Positions 34,749 through 42,884 of a stretch of 64,000 nt of DNA are shown in pieces. Within the stretch, counting starts at the first letter, position 1; each line of letters opens with the position of its first letter. The translations under genes and the position numbers were made by a program. Location: NCBI RefSeq assembly GCF_024448165.1, contig NZ_JAMOLN010000008.1, positions 33,176-97,175 of the forward strand, in the 5' to 3' direction. The notes beneath the pieces are model-generated. The model saw only the letters and a program-made list of their open reading frames with translations. It did no database searches and had not been told where the DNA came from. Source of the DNA: Streptomyces longispororuber. Lineage in GTDB: Bacteria; Actinomycetota; Actinomycetes; Streptomycetales; Streptomycetaceae.

Positions 34749-34778
34749 AAAGTAGACGCGTGCGAAAGTGGCTGTCAA
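34749..34778 (-). promoter_or_regulatory. Strong promoter for the SBP/permease/ATPase operon
   Basis: On the minus strand TTGACA (34778-34773), an 18-base spacer and TACTTT (34754-34749) make one of the best vegetative promoter matches in the window. The predicted 5' leader is about 100 bases. Confidence 0.7.
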
Positions 34779-34811
34779 TGCGCTCGCGGCAAACTCGTGA
34801 GAATTCAACTG

Positions 34812-34825
34812 AACCGGATTAGCGG
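34812..34825. promoter_or_regulatory. Candidate LacI-family operator, site 1
   Basis: AACCGGATTAGCGG matches the pattern AACCGG-WWNA-KCGR shared with two sites downstream of lacI. It lies about 35 bases upstream of the transporter -35 box and 60 bases before the lacI start. Confidence 0.45.
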
Positions 34826-34883
34826 GGCAGTTCATCGAATACCGTCGAACGAGCAGGCCACTCCCCGGGGAAGGGAATCGTCA

Positions 34884-35903
34884 GTGAAGCGACCCACCAT
34901 GGCGGACATCGCGCGCCGCGCCGGCGTCACGAAGGCCGCCGTGTCCTTCGCGCTCAACGACCGGCCGGGGGTCTCCGCACCCACCCGGCGGCGCATCCTC
35001 GCGATAGCCGAGGAGCTGGGCTGGCAGCCCAACAGTGCGGCGCGGGCGCTGTCCGACGGCAGGGCGGGGGCGTTCGGTCTGGTCATCGACCGGCCGGCGC
35101 GCACCCTCGGCCTCGAACCGTTCTTCATGCAGCTGGTCTCCGGCATCCAGGCCGAACTCATCACGGACGCCACTCCGTTGGTCTTCACGATGGCCGAGGA
35201 CCAGGCGGCGGAGATCGCCCTGTACCGGGCCTGGTGGGCGCAGCGCCGGGTGGACGGGGTGTTCCTGGTGGACCTCAAGGCGGACGACGCGCGCGTCGAG
35301 GTCCTGGAGGAGCTCGGCATGCCGGGGGTGGTGATCGGGGCGCCGGTCGGGACGGGCCGGCTGCCCGCGGTGTGGAGCGACGACGGGGTCGCGGTGCGCA
35401 CGGTCGTCGGCCGGCTCGCGGAGCTCGGGCACCGCCGGATCGCCCGGGTCAGCGGCCCGTCGGTACTGCGCCACACCATCATCAGGACGGACGCGTTCGC
35501 CACGTCCGTACGGGAGTTGGGGATCGCGGGCCGGATCGTCGAGGCCGACTACAGCGGCGAGCGGGGCGCGGCGGCGACGCGTGAGCTGCTCGCCGCGGGT
35601 CCGGACCGGCCGACGGCGATCCTGTACGACAACGACGTGATGGCGGTGGCCGGACTGACCGCCGCGCAGGCCGCCGGGGTGCGGGTGCCGGACGACCTGT
35701 CCGTGGTGGCGTGGGACGACTCGGCGCTGTGCGAGCTGGTGCATCCGCCGCTGACCGCGCTCAGCCGGGACATCGCGGCCTACGGCGCGCACGCGGCGCG
35801 CCGGCTGCGGGAGGCGGCGGGCGGGCGCGAGGTGGGTGACCTGGAGGATTCGCCGCCGCGGCTGACGGTGCGCGGCAGCGTGGGCCCGGCACCGCTCCCG
35901 TAA
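34884..35903 (+). CDS. LacI-family transcriptional regulator
   Basis: A 339-residue regulator. The N-terminal LacI HTH and hinge helix are clear (TMADIARRAGVTKAAVSFAL, RRRILAIAEELGWQPNSAARAL), followed by a periplasmic-binding-like sugar sensor domain (GAFGLVIDRPARTLGLEPFF, VDGVFLVDLK, AILYDNDVMAVAGL, LSVVAWDDSALCELVHPPLT). Start GTG 34884 follows GGGAAGGGA. It is divergent from the importer operon and followed by the GH5-type glycosidase, and most likely represses both until the imported sugar is present. Confidence 0.93.
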   Translation: MKRPTMADIARRAGVTKAAVSFALNDRPGVSAPTRRRILAIAEELGWQPNSAARALSDGRAGAFGLVIDRPARTLGLEPFFMQLVSGIQAELITDATPLVFTMAEDQAAEIALYRAWWAQRRVDGVFLVDLKADDARVEVLEELGMPGVVIGAPVGTGRLPAVWSDDGVAVRTVVGRLAELGHRRIARVSGPSVLRHTIIRTDAFATSVRELGIAGRIVEADYSGERGAAATRELLAAGPDRPTAILYDNDVMAVAGLTAAQAAGVRVPDDLSVVAWDDSALCELVHPPLTALSRDIAAYGAHAARRLREAAGGREVGDLEDSPPRLTVRGSVGPAPLP

Positions 35904-35969
35904 ACCGGTTAATCGATCATTCTCGGGGCTGCGTGCGGTATTGACGCTAAACCGGTACAGCGGTTCACT
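35903..35969 (+). promoter_or_regulatory. Two candidate LacI operators and promoter ahead of the glycosidase gene
   Basis: Site 2, AACCGGTTAATCGA, is at 35903-35916 and starts on the last base of the lacI stop codon. Site 3, AACCG-GTACAG-CGGTT, is at 35950-35965 and is an inverted repeat. TTGACG (35941-35946) is a -35 candidate, and site 3 would fill the spacer before a weak -10 (TTCACT, 35964-35969). The layout fits direct repression of the glycosidase gene. Confidence 0.5.
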
Positions 35970-36055
35970 CGTCATCCAGTACGCGGCACGCCCGTCCGCA
36001 CGGGCCGCGCTTCTCGTCATCGCTCATGTCACCCATTTTCAGGGAGAGTTCGCCG

Positions 36056-37999
36056 ATGCCGCGTTCCGCTGCCCGGATTTCCCCCGACGGCCGCCCGGTG
36101 ACCTGGATCGGGGCCAACTTCTGGTCCCGTTCGGGCGGTCCGCTGATGTGGCGCTCGTACGATCCCGGGCTCGTCGCCGAGGAGCTGCGCGTCCTGCGCG
36201 ACCACGGCCTGAACATGACGCGCTCGTTCTTCTACTGGCCGGACTTCATGCCGGAGCCCGACCGGATCGACGAGGAGCTGTGCGGGCACTACGCCGACTT
36301 CCTCGACCGGCACCACGCGCTCGGCCTGACGACCGTCCCGACGTTCCTGGTGGGCCACATGTCCGGGGAGAACTGGGACCCGGCCTGGCGCGGCGGGCGC
36401 GATCTGTACGGCGACGTGTGGCTGGTGGCGCGGCAGGCGTGGTTCGTGCGCGAGATCACCCGCCGCTTCAAGGACCATCCGGCGGTGGCGGGCTGGCTGA
36501 TCTCGAACGAGATGCCGATCTACGGGGCGCGCGACACGGCCCGTGACGTGGTGGAGTCCTGGGCCCAGTTGGTCGTCGACGCCGTCCGGGCGGGCGGCGG
36601 CACGCAGCCCGTGTCGCTCGGCGACGGGGCCTGGGGCATCGAGAACTCCGGGCACGACAACGGCTTCTCGGTACGGGACGCGGCCCGCCTGTGCGACTGG
36701 CTGGGGCCGCACGTGTACCGGATGGAGAACGACCCGGTGCGCCAGCACTACGCGGCGGCCTGGGTCTGCGAGCTGACGTCGACGTTCGACCGGCCGGTGA
36801 TCCTGGAGGAGTTCGGGATCACGTCGGCGTTCGCCTCGGACGAGAACGCGGCCACGTACTACCGCCAGGCGCTCCACAACAGCCTGCTGTCCGGCGCCAC
36901 CGGCTGGATCGCCTGGAACAACACGGACTACGACACCCCCGCCCTGCGCGCGCAGCCGCCCTACCGCCACCACGCCTTCGAGCTGTACTTCGGCCTGACG
37001 GACAGCGCGGGCCGCCCCAAGCCGCAGCTGTCCGAACTGCGCGCCTTCTCCGAGGTCCTGGCCGACGTGGAGTGGGAGCGGTGCGCGCGGGCGGACACGG
37101 ACACGGCGCTCGTCGTGTCCTCGTACCTCGACACGCCGTACCCGTTCACCCGGGCCGAGGACCGGTCGTACGTGCAGGAGACCGGGCGGCAGGCGTGGAT
37201 CGCGGCGCGGCTCGCCGACGCGCCGGCCACGGTGGTGCGGGAGAGCGACGGGGAGCTGCCGGACGGGTACCGGCTCTATCTGGCGCCGTCCGTCAAGCAG
37301 TTGCTCGCGCCGACCTGGTACCGCCTGGAGGAGCTGGCGCGCGGCGGGGCGACCGTGTACGTGTCGTACTCGCCGGGCGCACACGAGGAGCAGCGCGGCC
37401 CGTGGTACGCGCGCCTCGACGAACTCTTCGGCGTGCGGCACCAGTTGACGTACGGGCTGGTGAACCCCATCGAGGACGACGAGGTCACGTTCGCCTTCGA
37501 GCGGGACTTCGGGAGCCTGGGGGCGGGGACGCGGCTCACGCTGCGGGCGGCCGGGACGGAGCACAGCCGGTGCTTCCTGCCGGTGGCGGCCGGGGAGGGC
37601 GCCGAGGTGGTGGCCGTCGACGGGCGCGGGCGGCCCGCGCTGGTGGAGCGGGCGGTCGGGGCGGGGCGGCTCGTCCTGTGCACCTACCCCGTGGAGCACA
37701 TGGCCGCCGTGACGCCGCGGGTGAACCCGGAGGCGACCGGCGTGCTCTACGACGCGCTCGCCGTGCGGGCCGGGGTGCGCAGGCCGGTGACCGTGGCCGA
37801 CCAGCGGGTGGCGGTGGACCTCGTCGAGCACGCGGCCGGGCACCGGTGGGTGTGGCTGGTCAGCCAGTGCGCCACCGAGCTCCCGGTGAAGCCGGTGGTC
37901 GCGCGGGGGTGGCGGCTGACGACCCGCACGGGCGAGTCCGCGGAGGCGGTGACGCTGCCGCCGTACGGGGTGCTCGTGCTGCGCCTCGACGCGGTCTGA
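36056..37999 (+). CDS. GH5-type glycoside hydrolase with GH42-like C-terminal domains (probable beta-mannosidase)
   Basis: A 647-residue cytosolic enzyme (no signal peptide). ATG 36056 is preferred over 36026 because AGGGAGAG lies seven bases before it. Residues ~1-330 are a TIM barrel: conserved Arg in NMTRSFFYWPDF, acid/base Glu152 in WLISNEMP and nucleophile Glu252 in VILEEFGI. Residues ~345-540 (SSYLDTPYPFTRAEDRS, LYLAPSVKQLLAPTWYRLEE) resemble the trimerisation domain of GH42-like enzymes, and a C-terminal beta domain follows. I recall this architecture for intracellular GH5_18 beta-mannosidases; the subfamily is from memory. It would cleave imported beta-mannosides. Confidence 0.82.
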   Translation: MPRSAARISPDGRPVTWIGANFWSRSGGPLMWRSYDPGLVAEELRVLRDHGLNMTRSFFYWPDFMPEPDRIDEELCGHYADFLDRHHALGLTTVPTFLVGHMSGENWDPAWRGGRDLYGDVWLVARQAWFVREITRRFKDHPAVAGWLISNEMPIYGARDTARDVVESWAQLVVDAVRAGGGTQPVSLGDGAWGIENSGHDNGFSVRDAARLCDWLGPHVYRMENDPVRQHYAAAWVCELTSTFDRPVILEEFGITSAFASDENAATYYRQALHNSLLSGATGWIAWNNTDYDTPALRAQPPYRHHAFELYFGLTDSAGRPKPQLSELRAFSEVLADVEWERCARADTDTALVVSSYLDTPYPFTRAEDRSYVQETGRQAWIAARLADAPATVVRESDGELPDGYRLYLAPSVKQLLAPTWYRLEELARGGATVYVSYSPGAHEEQRGPWYARLDELFGVRHQLTYGLVNPIEDDEVTFAFERDFGSLGAGTRLTLRAAGTEHSRCFLPVAAGEGAEVVAVDGRGRPALVERAVGAGRLVLCTYPVEHMAAVTPRVNPEATGVLYDALAVRAGVRRPVTVADQRVAVDLVEHAAGHRWVWLVSQCATELPVKPVVARGWRLTTRTGESAEAVTLPPYGVLVLRLDAV

Positions 38000-38028
38000 G
38001 GCCGGGCCCCGCCCCGCTCGGGCAGGTG

Positions 38029-38074
38029 TTTGTCAGGACAAAGGATTGACAGCACCTGGGCGGGACGGCACGTT
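38029..38074 (+). promoter_or_regulatory. Perfect GntR-type operator and promoter of the Gfo/Idh gene
   Basis: TTTGTC-AG-GACAAA (38029-38042) is a perfect palindrome with a two-base centre. Three bases later comes TTGACA (38046-38051), a 17-base spacer and CACGTT (38069-38074), with the ATG eight bases downstream and no ribosome binding site. The operator half GACAAA abuts the -35 box just as at the sugar transporter promoter. Confidence 0.68.
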
Positions 38075-38081
38075 GGGTGCC

Positions 38082-39080
38082 ATGCGCATCGGACTCATCG
38101 GAACGGGCCGTATCGGCACATTTCACGCTGGCGTTCTGGAGCGGTACCGGGAGGTGGGATCGCTCGTCGTCACCGACGCGGAGCCCGCACGGGCCGTCGC
38201 CCTGGCCGACCGGATCGGGGCGACGGCGGCGCCGAGCGTCGACGACCTCTTCGTCTGGGGCGTCGACGCCCTCGTCATCACCGCCGCGACCGCCGCGCAC
38301 GCCGAGCTGATCGGCCGGGCGGCGCGGGCCGGACTCCCGGTGTTCTGCGAGAAGCCGATCGCGCTCGACCTGCCCGGGACGCTGGCCGCGCTGCACGAGG
38401 TGGAGGCGGCGGGCACGGTGCTCCAGCTCGGCTTCCAGCGGCGCTTCGACGCCGGGTACACGGCCGCGCGGGAGGCCGTGCGCTCGGGACGCCTGGGCCG
38501 GCTGCACACGGTGCGGGCCCTCACCTCCGACCCGGCGCCGCCGCCCGCCGCGTACCTGCCGCTGTCCGGCGGGCTCTACCGGGACTGCCTGGTGCACGAC
38601 TTCGACGCGCTGCGGTGGGTGACGGGGCGGGAGGTCGTCGAGGTGTACGCGGCCGGGTCCGACGCCGGGCCCGCCATGTTCCGGGAGGCGGGGGACGTGG
38701 ACACGGCCGCCGTCGTACTGACCCTGGACGACGGGACGCTGGCCACGGCGACGGCGACGCGGTGCAACGGGGCCGGGTACGACGTGCGGATGGAGCTCTC
38801 GGGCGAGCGGGACACCGTGGTCGTCGGCCTCGACGACCGGACGCCGATCGCCTCGACCGAACCCGAGGGGCCGCCGGCCGCGGACAAGCCGTGGCCGGGC
38901 TTCCTGGAGCGCTTCGCCCCGGCGTACGAGGCCGAACTGAAGGCGTTCGTGGACGTGGTCAGGGGCGAGCGCGCCAATCCCTGCGACGGCTGGGAGGCGC
39001 TGCGGGCGCTGCGGGTCGCGGAGGCGTGCGAGGTCTCACGGCGCGAGCGGAGGGTCGTACGGGTCGACGAGGTGGCGTAG
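38082..39080 (+). CDS. Gfo/Idh/MocA-family NAD(P)-dependent dehydrogenase (inositol dehydrogenase-like)
   Basis: A 332-residue oxidoreductase. The Rossmann motif GLIGTGRIGTFHAG is at the N-terminus; the family Lys-Pro motif is FCEKPIALDL; the C-terminal substrate domain has LQLGFQRRFDAGY and the catalytic-region YRDCLVHDFDALRWV. Relatives oxidise inositol, other sugars or sugar acids. It starts within eight bases of a predicted -10 box. The shared operator and the general association of such enzymes with sugar importers suggest it acts on the sugar brought in by the 24-28 kb transporter. Confidence 0.92.
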   Translation: MRIGLIGTGRIGTFHAGVLERYREVGSLVVTDAEPARAVALADRIGATAAPSVDDLFVWGVDALVITAATAAHAELIGRAARAGLPVFCEKPIALDLPGTLAALHEVEAAGTVLQLGFQRRFDAGYTAAREAVRSGRLGRLHTVRALTSDPAPPPAAYLPLSGGLYRDCLVHDFDALRWVTGREVVEVYAAGSDAGPAMFREAGDVDTAAVVLTLDDGTLATATATRCNGAGYDVRMELSGERDTVVVGLDDRTPIASTEPEGPPAADKPWPGFLERFAPAYEAELKAFVDVVRGERANPCDGWEALRALRVAEACEVSRRERRVVRVDEVA

Positions 39081-39131
39081 TCGACCGGTGCGGCCGGGGG
39101 TGACTGGTGGGGCGGGTGCGGAAGGCCCCGC

Positions 39132-39548
39132 TCAGACCGTGAGCACCGTGCCCTGCGCCACCGCGCACAGCTTCTCCGTGCCGTCCTCGTCCACCGTCAC
39201 GAGATCCGCCCGGACCACCGCCTGCCTGCGCCCCGCGCTGACCACCTCGGCGCGGGCGGAGAGGGTCACGCCCCGGGCCGGGCGGACGTACTGGATCGAG
39301 AAGCCGGAGGTGAGGACGGACGGGCCGAGGGCGGCGCCCGCCGCGAACGTCAGGGCGTTGTCCGCGGCGTAGGACAGGACTCCGCCGTGCAGGAAACCGT
39401 TCTGCTGCTGGAGTTCGGGCCTGATGTCCAGTTCGAGGGTGGCCGCGTCGTCGCCGAAAGCGGTGATGCGGGCCTGGACGAGGCGGCTGAACGGCTGGGC
39501 GTCCAGGGTCTTCCGGGCGAGTTCCAGGTCGAAGACGGGCGCGGACAT
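39132..39548 (-). CDS. PaaI-family hotdog-fold thioesterase
   Basis: A 138-residue hotdog-domain protein. The active-site region is FLHGGVLSYAADNALTFAAG (the HGG motif with the catalytic Asp), followed by STRAND-type repeats SGFSIQYVRPARGVTLSARA. It probably hydrolyses an acyl-CoA thioester in the cytosol; the substrate is unknown. It is 22 bases downstream of the P450 gene on the same strand. Confidence 0.88.
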   Translation of the reverse strand: MSAPVFDLELARKTLDAQPFSRLVQARITAFGDDAATLELDIRPELQQQNGFLHGGVLSYAADNALTFAAGAALGPSVLTSGFSIQYVRPARGVTLSARAEVVSAGRRQAVVRADLVTVDEDGTEKLCAVAQGTVLTV

Positions 39549-39570
39549 ACGGAGGTCCTCCAGGGCGTGG

Positions 39571-40770
39571 CTACCAGCGGACCCGCAGTCTACGAACCCC
39601 GCGGATCAGCACCCCGGGCAGCCAGGCGTCCGACGTCCCGTCGAGCGCCAGGTCCGGGCAGCGCTCCAGCAGGGAGCGCAGCGCGATGCGGCCCTCCAGG
39701 CGGGCCAGCGGCGCGCCCAGGCAGTAGTGGATGCCGTGGCCGAACGCCAGATGGCCGCGCGGGTCGCGGCGGATGTCGAAGCGGTCGGGCGCGGGGAAGC
39801 GCTCCGGGTCGCGGTCGGCGTTCGCGATGCAGATGACGACCGGCGCGCCCGCCGGGATCACCGTGCCGCCGATGTCGACCGGCTCGGCGGCGAAGCGGTG
39901 CGTGGCCGTCTCGACCGGGCCGTCGTAGCGGAGCATCTCCTCCACGGCGCCGTCCAGGAGGCTCATGTCGGCGCGCAGCGCGGCGAGTTGGCCGGGGTGG
40001 TCGAGCAGCGCCCGCACGCCGTTCCCGATCAGGTTCACCGTGGTCTCGTGGCCGGCGATGAGCAGCAGGAAGGCCATGCCCCGCAGTTCGTCGCCGGACA
40101 GCCGGTCGCCGTCCTCCGCCGTGGTCCTGATCAGCGCGCTCAGGAGATCGTCGGCGGGCGCCGAGCAGCGCTTGTCCTCGATCAACTCGTCCAGGAATCC
40201 GGCGAGTTCGACATGGGCCTCGTACGCCTCCTCGTCGGACGTCGGCGCCACCATCTGCGTCGACATCCGGCGGAACCGGTCGCGGTCGATGTCGGGCACG
40301 CCGAGCAGTTCACAGATGACGACGAAGGGCAGCGGGAAGGCGAGGGAGGCGATCAGGTCGGCGCTGCCGCGCGGGACCATCTCGTCGAGCAGCTCGTCGG
40401 TGATCTTCTGGACGCGCGGGGCGAGGGCCGCGACCCGGCGCGGGGTGAACTCGCGGGTGACGAGCGAGCGCAGCCTGCCGTGCTCGGGCGGGTCGGCGAA
40501 GAGCAGGTGCGGTCCGATGAGGTCGCCGTCCATGCCCCACGGCGGGCTCTTGACCAGGCGCGGGTCGGTGAACGCGGCGCGCGCCGCCTCGTGCCCCACG
40601 ATCAGCCAGAGCTCCTCGGCCGGGCCGGGGCCCGGGGTGCGCACCTGGTGGACCTGGCCGAGGGCGCGCAGCTTCTCGTACACCGCGTACGGGTCGGCGT
40701 AGTACCCGTCCCTGCCGCCCTCCGCGTACTCCCCCAGGTCGACGATCCCGGCTCCGGCCCCGTCCACCAT
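39571..40770 (-). CDS. Cytochrome P450
   Basis: A 399-residue soluble class I bacterial P450. Haem-ligand Cys350 is in FGHGIHYCLG, the oxygen-activation helix reads LLLIAGHETTVN, and the ExxR pair is in VEEMLRYDGP. Length and motifs fit the CYP105/107-like actinobacterial group, which hydroxylate secondary metabolites or xenobiotics. No ferredoxin or reductase gene is nearby. ATG 40770 has AGGGAGAG upstream. It appears to be in an operon with the ROK regulator (43 bases upstream) and the PaaI thioesterase, an uncommon grouping. Confidence 0.94.
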   Translation of the reverse strand: MVDGAGAGIVDLGEYAEGGRDGYYADPYAVYEKLRALGQVHQVRTPGPGPAEELWLIVGHEAARAAFTDPRLVKSPPWGMDGDLIGPHLLFADPPEHGRLRSLVTREFTPRRVAALAPRVQKITDELLDEMVPRGSADLIASLAFPLPFVVICELLGVPDIDRDRFRRMSTQMVAPTSDEEAYEAHVELAGFLDELIEDKRCSAPADDLLSALIRTTAEDGDRLSGDELRGMAFLLLIAGHETTVNLIGNGVRALLDHPGQLAALRADMSLLDGAVEEMLRYDGPVETATHRFAAEPVDIGGTVIPAGAPVVICIANADRDPERFPAPDRFDIRRDPRGHLAFGHGIHYCLGAPLARLEGRIALRSLLERCPDLALDGTSDAWLPGVLIRGVRRLRVRW

Positions 40771-40813
40771 GTGCGCTCTCCCTCTCGCTGCGGCGACCCC
40801 GTCCCCACGGTGT

Positions 40814-42055
40814 CTAACTCGCCCCGCTGACGATCCGTTCCCGGCGCGCGCCGCCGGTCTCCAGGAACCGGGCCAGCGGCAGGGTCGCCGCGCCGACGGT
40901 GACGGCGTCGGTGCCGAGCCGGCCGAGTTCGACGGTGGTCTGGGCGAACGGGTGGCGCAGCGCGTACGCGGCGGCGGCCCGGCGCACCGGGTCGATGAGC
41001 CGCGGGCCGAGCAGCAGGCCCGCCCAGCCGCCGACGACGATCCGCTCGGGGTTGAACAGGTTGACCAGGTCGGCGATGCCCGCACCGAGGAACTCGGCCG
41101 TCTCGTCGAGGAGTTGGCCGGTCGACGGGTCGTCGAGGAGTTCGGCGAGCGCGCCCTCCTCGTCGGGTGACGTCCAGCTGCCGCCGGCCTCCCGCCAGCG
41201 CTCCAGGAGCGCCTCCGCGCCGACGTACGCCTCCAGGCAGCCGCGGGCGCCGCACCGGCACTCCCGGCCGCCGACCCGCAGGACGGTGTGGCCCCACTCC
41301 CCCGCGCTGCTGGACGAGCCCTGGTAGGGCACGCCGTCGGCGATGACGCAGGCGCCGACGCCGGAGCCGATGAGGGTGATCACGGCGTTCCGGGCGCCGC
41401 GGCCCGCGCCGAACCACATCTCGGCGCGGCCCAGGGTCTTGGCGCCGTTGTCGATGAACAGGGGCAGTTCCGGCGGGAGTTCACCGGGGGCCCGGAGCAT
41501 CGCCTCCAGGGGTACGGCGTCCCAGCCGATGGTCTGGCCGTGCACGACGGCGCCGCTGGGCCCCGAGGCGTCGACGATGCCGGGCACGCCGATGCCGACG
41601 CCGACGATCGAGCCGGGCTCGACGTCCGCCTCGCGGAGGACCCGGGTCAGGCCGGCGGCGATGAGGCGGACGACGTCCTGGGCGTCGTACTTCCCGCCGG
41701 GCCGTCCGTCGGGCAACGGCGCGTCCACCCGGGCGAGTTCGCTCAGCGCCAGGTCGAACAGCTCGACGCGCACCCGGGTCTCGCCGACGTCGACGCCCAC
41801 GAGGTGCCCGCTGCCGGGCGCGACCCGCAGCAGCGTGCGCGGCCGGCCGCCGTCGGAGTCCACGGACCCGGCCTCCTCCAGGAGGCCGTCGGCGACGAGT
41901 TCGGCGACGACGTTGCTGATGGAGCCCGAGCTGAGCGCCGTCAGCGGCCCCAGTTCCTGCCTGCTGAGCGGCCCGTCGAAGTAGAGCTTGCTCAATACGG
42001 TGGCCCGGTTGTTGCGCCGCAGATCGCGCACCGTCCGCCGGCGTGGTCCTGCCAT
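40814..42055 (-). CDS. ROK-family transcriptional regulator
   Basis: A 413-residue regulator. The N-terminal winged HTH (residues ~8-70: LRRNNRATVLSKLYFDGPLS, SSGSISNVVAELVADGLL) is fused to a ROK sugar-kinase-like domain with VGVDVGETRVRVELFDL, the zinc motif CRCGARGCLEAY and IVVGGWAGLLLG. The catalytic Asp region reads PLFIDNGAKTLG, with the usual DND replaced by DNG, so it probably senses rather than phosphorylates a sugar. ATG 42055 has GGGAGCGAGG in front. It sits upstream of the P450 and thioesterase genes and may control them. Confidence 0.9.
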   Translation of the reverse strand: MAGPRRRTVRDLRRNNRATVLSKLYFDGPLSRQELGPLTALSSGSISNVVAELVADGLLEEAGSVDSDGGRPRTLLRVAPGSGHLVGVDVGETRVRVELFDLALSELARVDAPLPDGRPGGKYDAQDVVRLIAAGLTRVLREADVEPGSIVGVGIGVPGIVDASGPSGAVVHGQTIGWDAVPLEAMLRAPGELPPELPLFIDNGAKTLGRAEMWFGAGRGARNAVITLIGSGVGACVIADGVPYQGSSSSAGEWGHTVLRVGGRECRCGARGCLEAYVGAEALLERWREAGGSWTSPDEEGALAELLDDPSTGQLLDETAEFLGAGIADLVNLFNPERIVVGGWAGLLLGPRLIDPVRRAAAAYALRHPFAQTTVELGRLGTDAVTVGAATLPLARFLETGGARRERIVSGAS

Positions 42056-42144
42056 GCCTCGCTCCCGCCCCTTCACCCGACTTCGCCGAACGCTTAGATC
42101 ACGGTGTGAATTTACCCTGGCCGACCGGCCCGGCCCCGCATCCG

Positions 42145-42810
42145 TCAGGCTTCGTCCAGCAGGCCCGCGTCGTGGACCAGCAGCGCGATCTGCACGCGGT
42201 TGTTGAGGTCGAGCTTGGTCATGATGCGGGAGACGTGCGTCTTGACGGTCGCGACGCTCATGTAGAGGGTCGCGGCGATCTCCGCGTTGGACTTGCCGCG
42301 GCCCACTTCGACAGCCACGTCCCGCTCGCGGTCGGCCAGTTCGTGGAGGCGCCGACGGGACCCGGCGGCGCGCACCTCGCGCTCGGACGCGGCGGCGTGC
42401 GTCATCAACTGGCGGGTGACGGCGGGCGACAGGACGGGGTCGCCGGCCGCGACGCTCCGTACGGCACCGAGGATCTCGGCCGGGGTCGCGTCCTTGAGTA
42501 CGAATCCGGCGGCGCCCGCGCGCAGCGCCCGCAGCACCTGCTCGTCGGCGTGGAACGTGGTGAGGACGACGACCTCGGGCGCGTCGGCCGCCGAGCGCAG
42601 CCGCTCGGTCGCCGTGAGCCCGTCCATGACCGGCATGCGGATGTCCATGAGGACGACGTCGGGCCGGACCGTCCCGGCGGCCACGAGGGCCTCCTCGCCG
42701 TCGGCCGCCTCCCCGACGATCTCGACGTCGTCCGCCCCGCCCAGCATGAACCTGAGGCCCGACCGGACCAGCGGGTCGTCGTCGACGAGCAGCAAACGGA
42801 TCGCGTTCAT
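42145..42810 (-). CDS. NarL/LuxR-family two-component response regulator
   Basis: A 221-residue regulator: receiver domain with Asp10-Asp12, phosphoacceptor Asp56 (MDIRMPV), Thr84-85 and Lys106; LuxR HTH near the C-terminus (LADRERDVAVEVGRGKSN, EIAATLYMSVATVKTHVSRI). The linker (SEREVRAAGSRRRLHE) is longer than in the 5-kb regulator. It is encoded 74 bases after the cognate kinase gene on the same strand. Confidence 0.93.
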   Translation of the reverse strand: MNAIRLLLVDDDPLVRSGLRFMLGGADDVEIVGEAADGEEALVAAGTVRPDVVLMDIRMPVMDGLTATERLRSAADAPEVVVLTTFHADEQVLRALRAGAAGFVLKDATPAEILGAVRSVAAGDPVLSPAVTRQLMTHAAASEREVRAAGSRRRLHELADRERDVAVEVGRGKSNAEIAATLYMSVATVKTHVSRIMTKLDLNNRVQIALLVHDAGLLDEA

Positions 42811-42884
42811 GGGCCCCACCGTAACCATCGGTAGATCGTCGGAGTCAGTCGGTGCCGGTCGACGGTCGCGTGGGGTGCGGGTGG

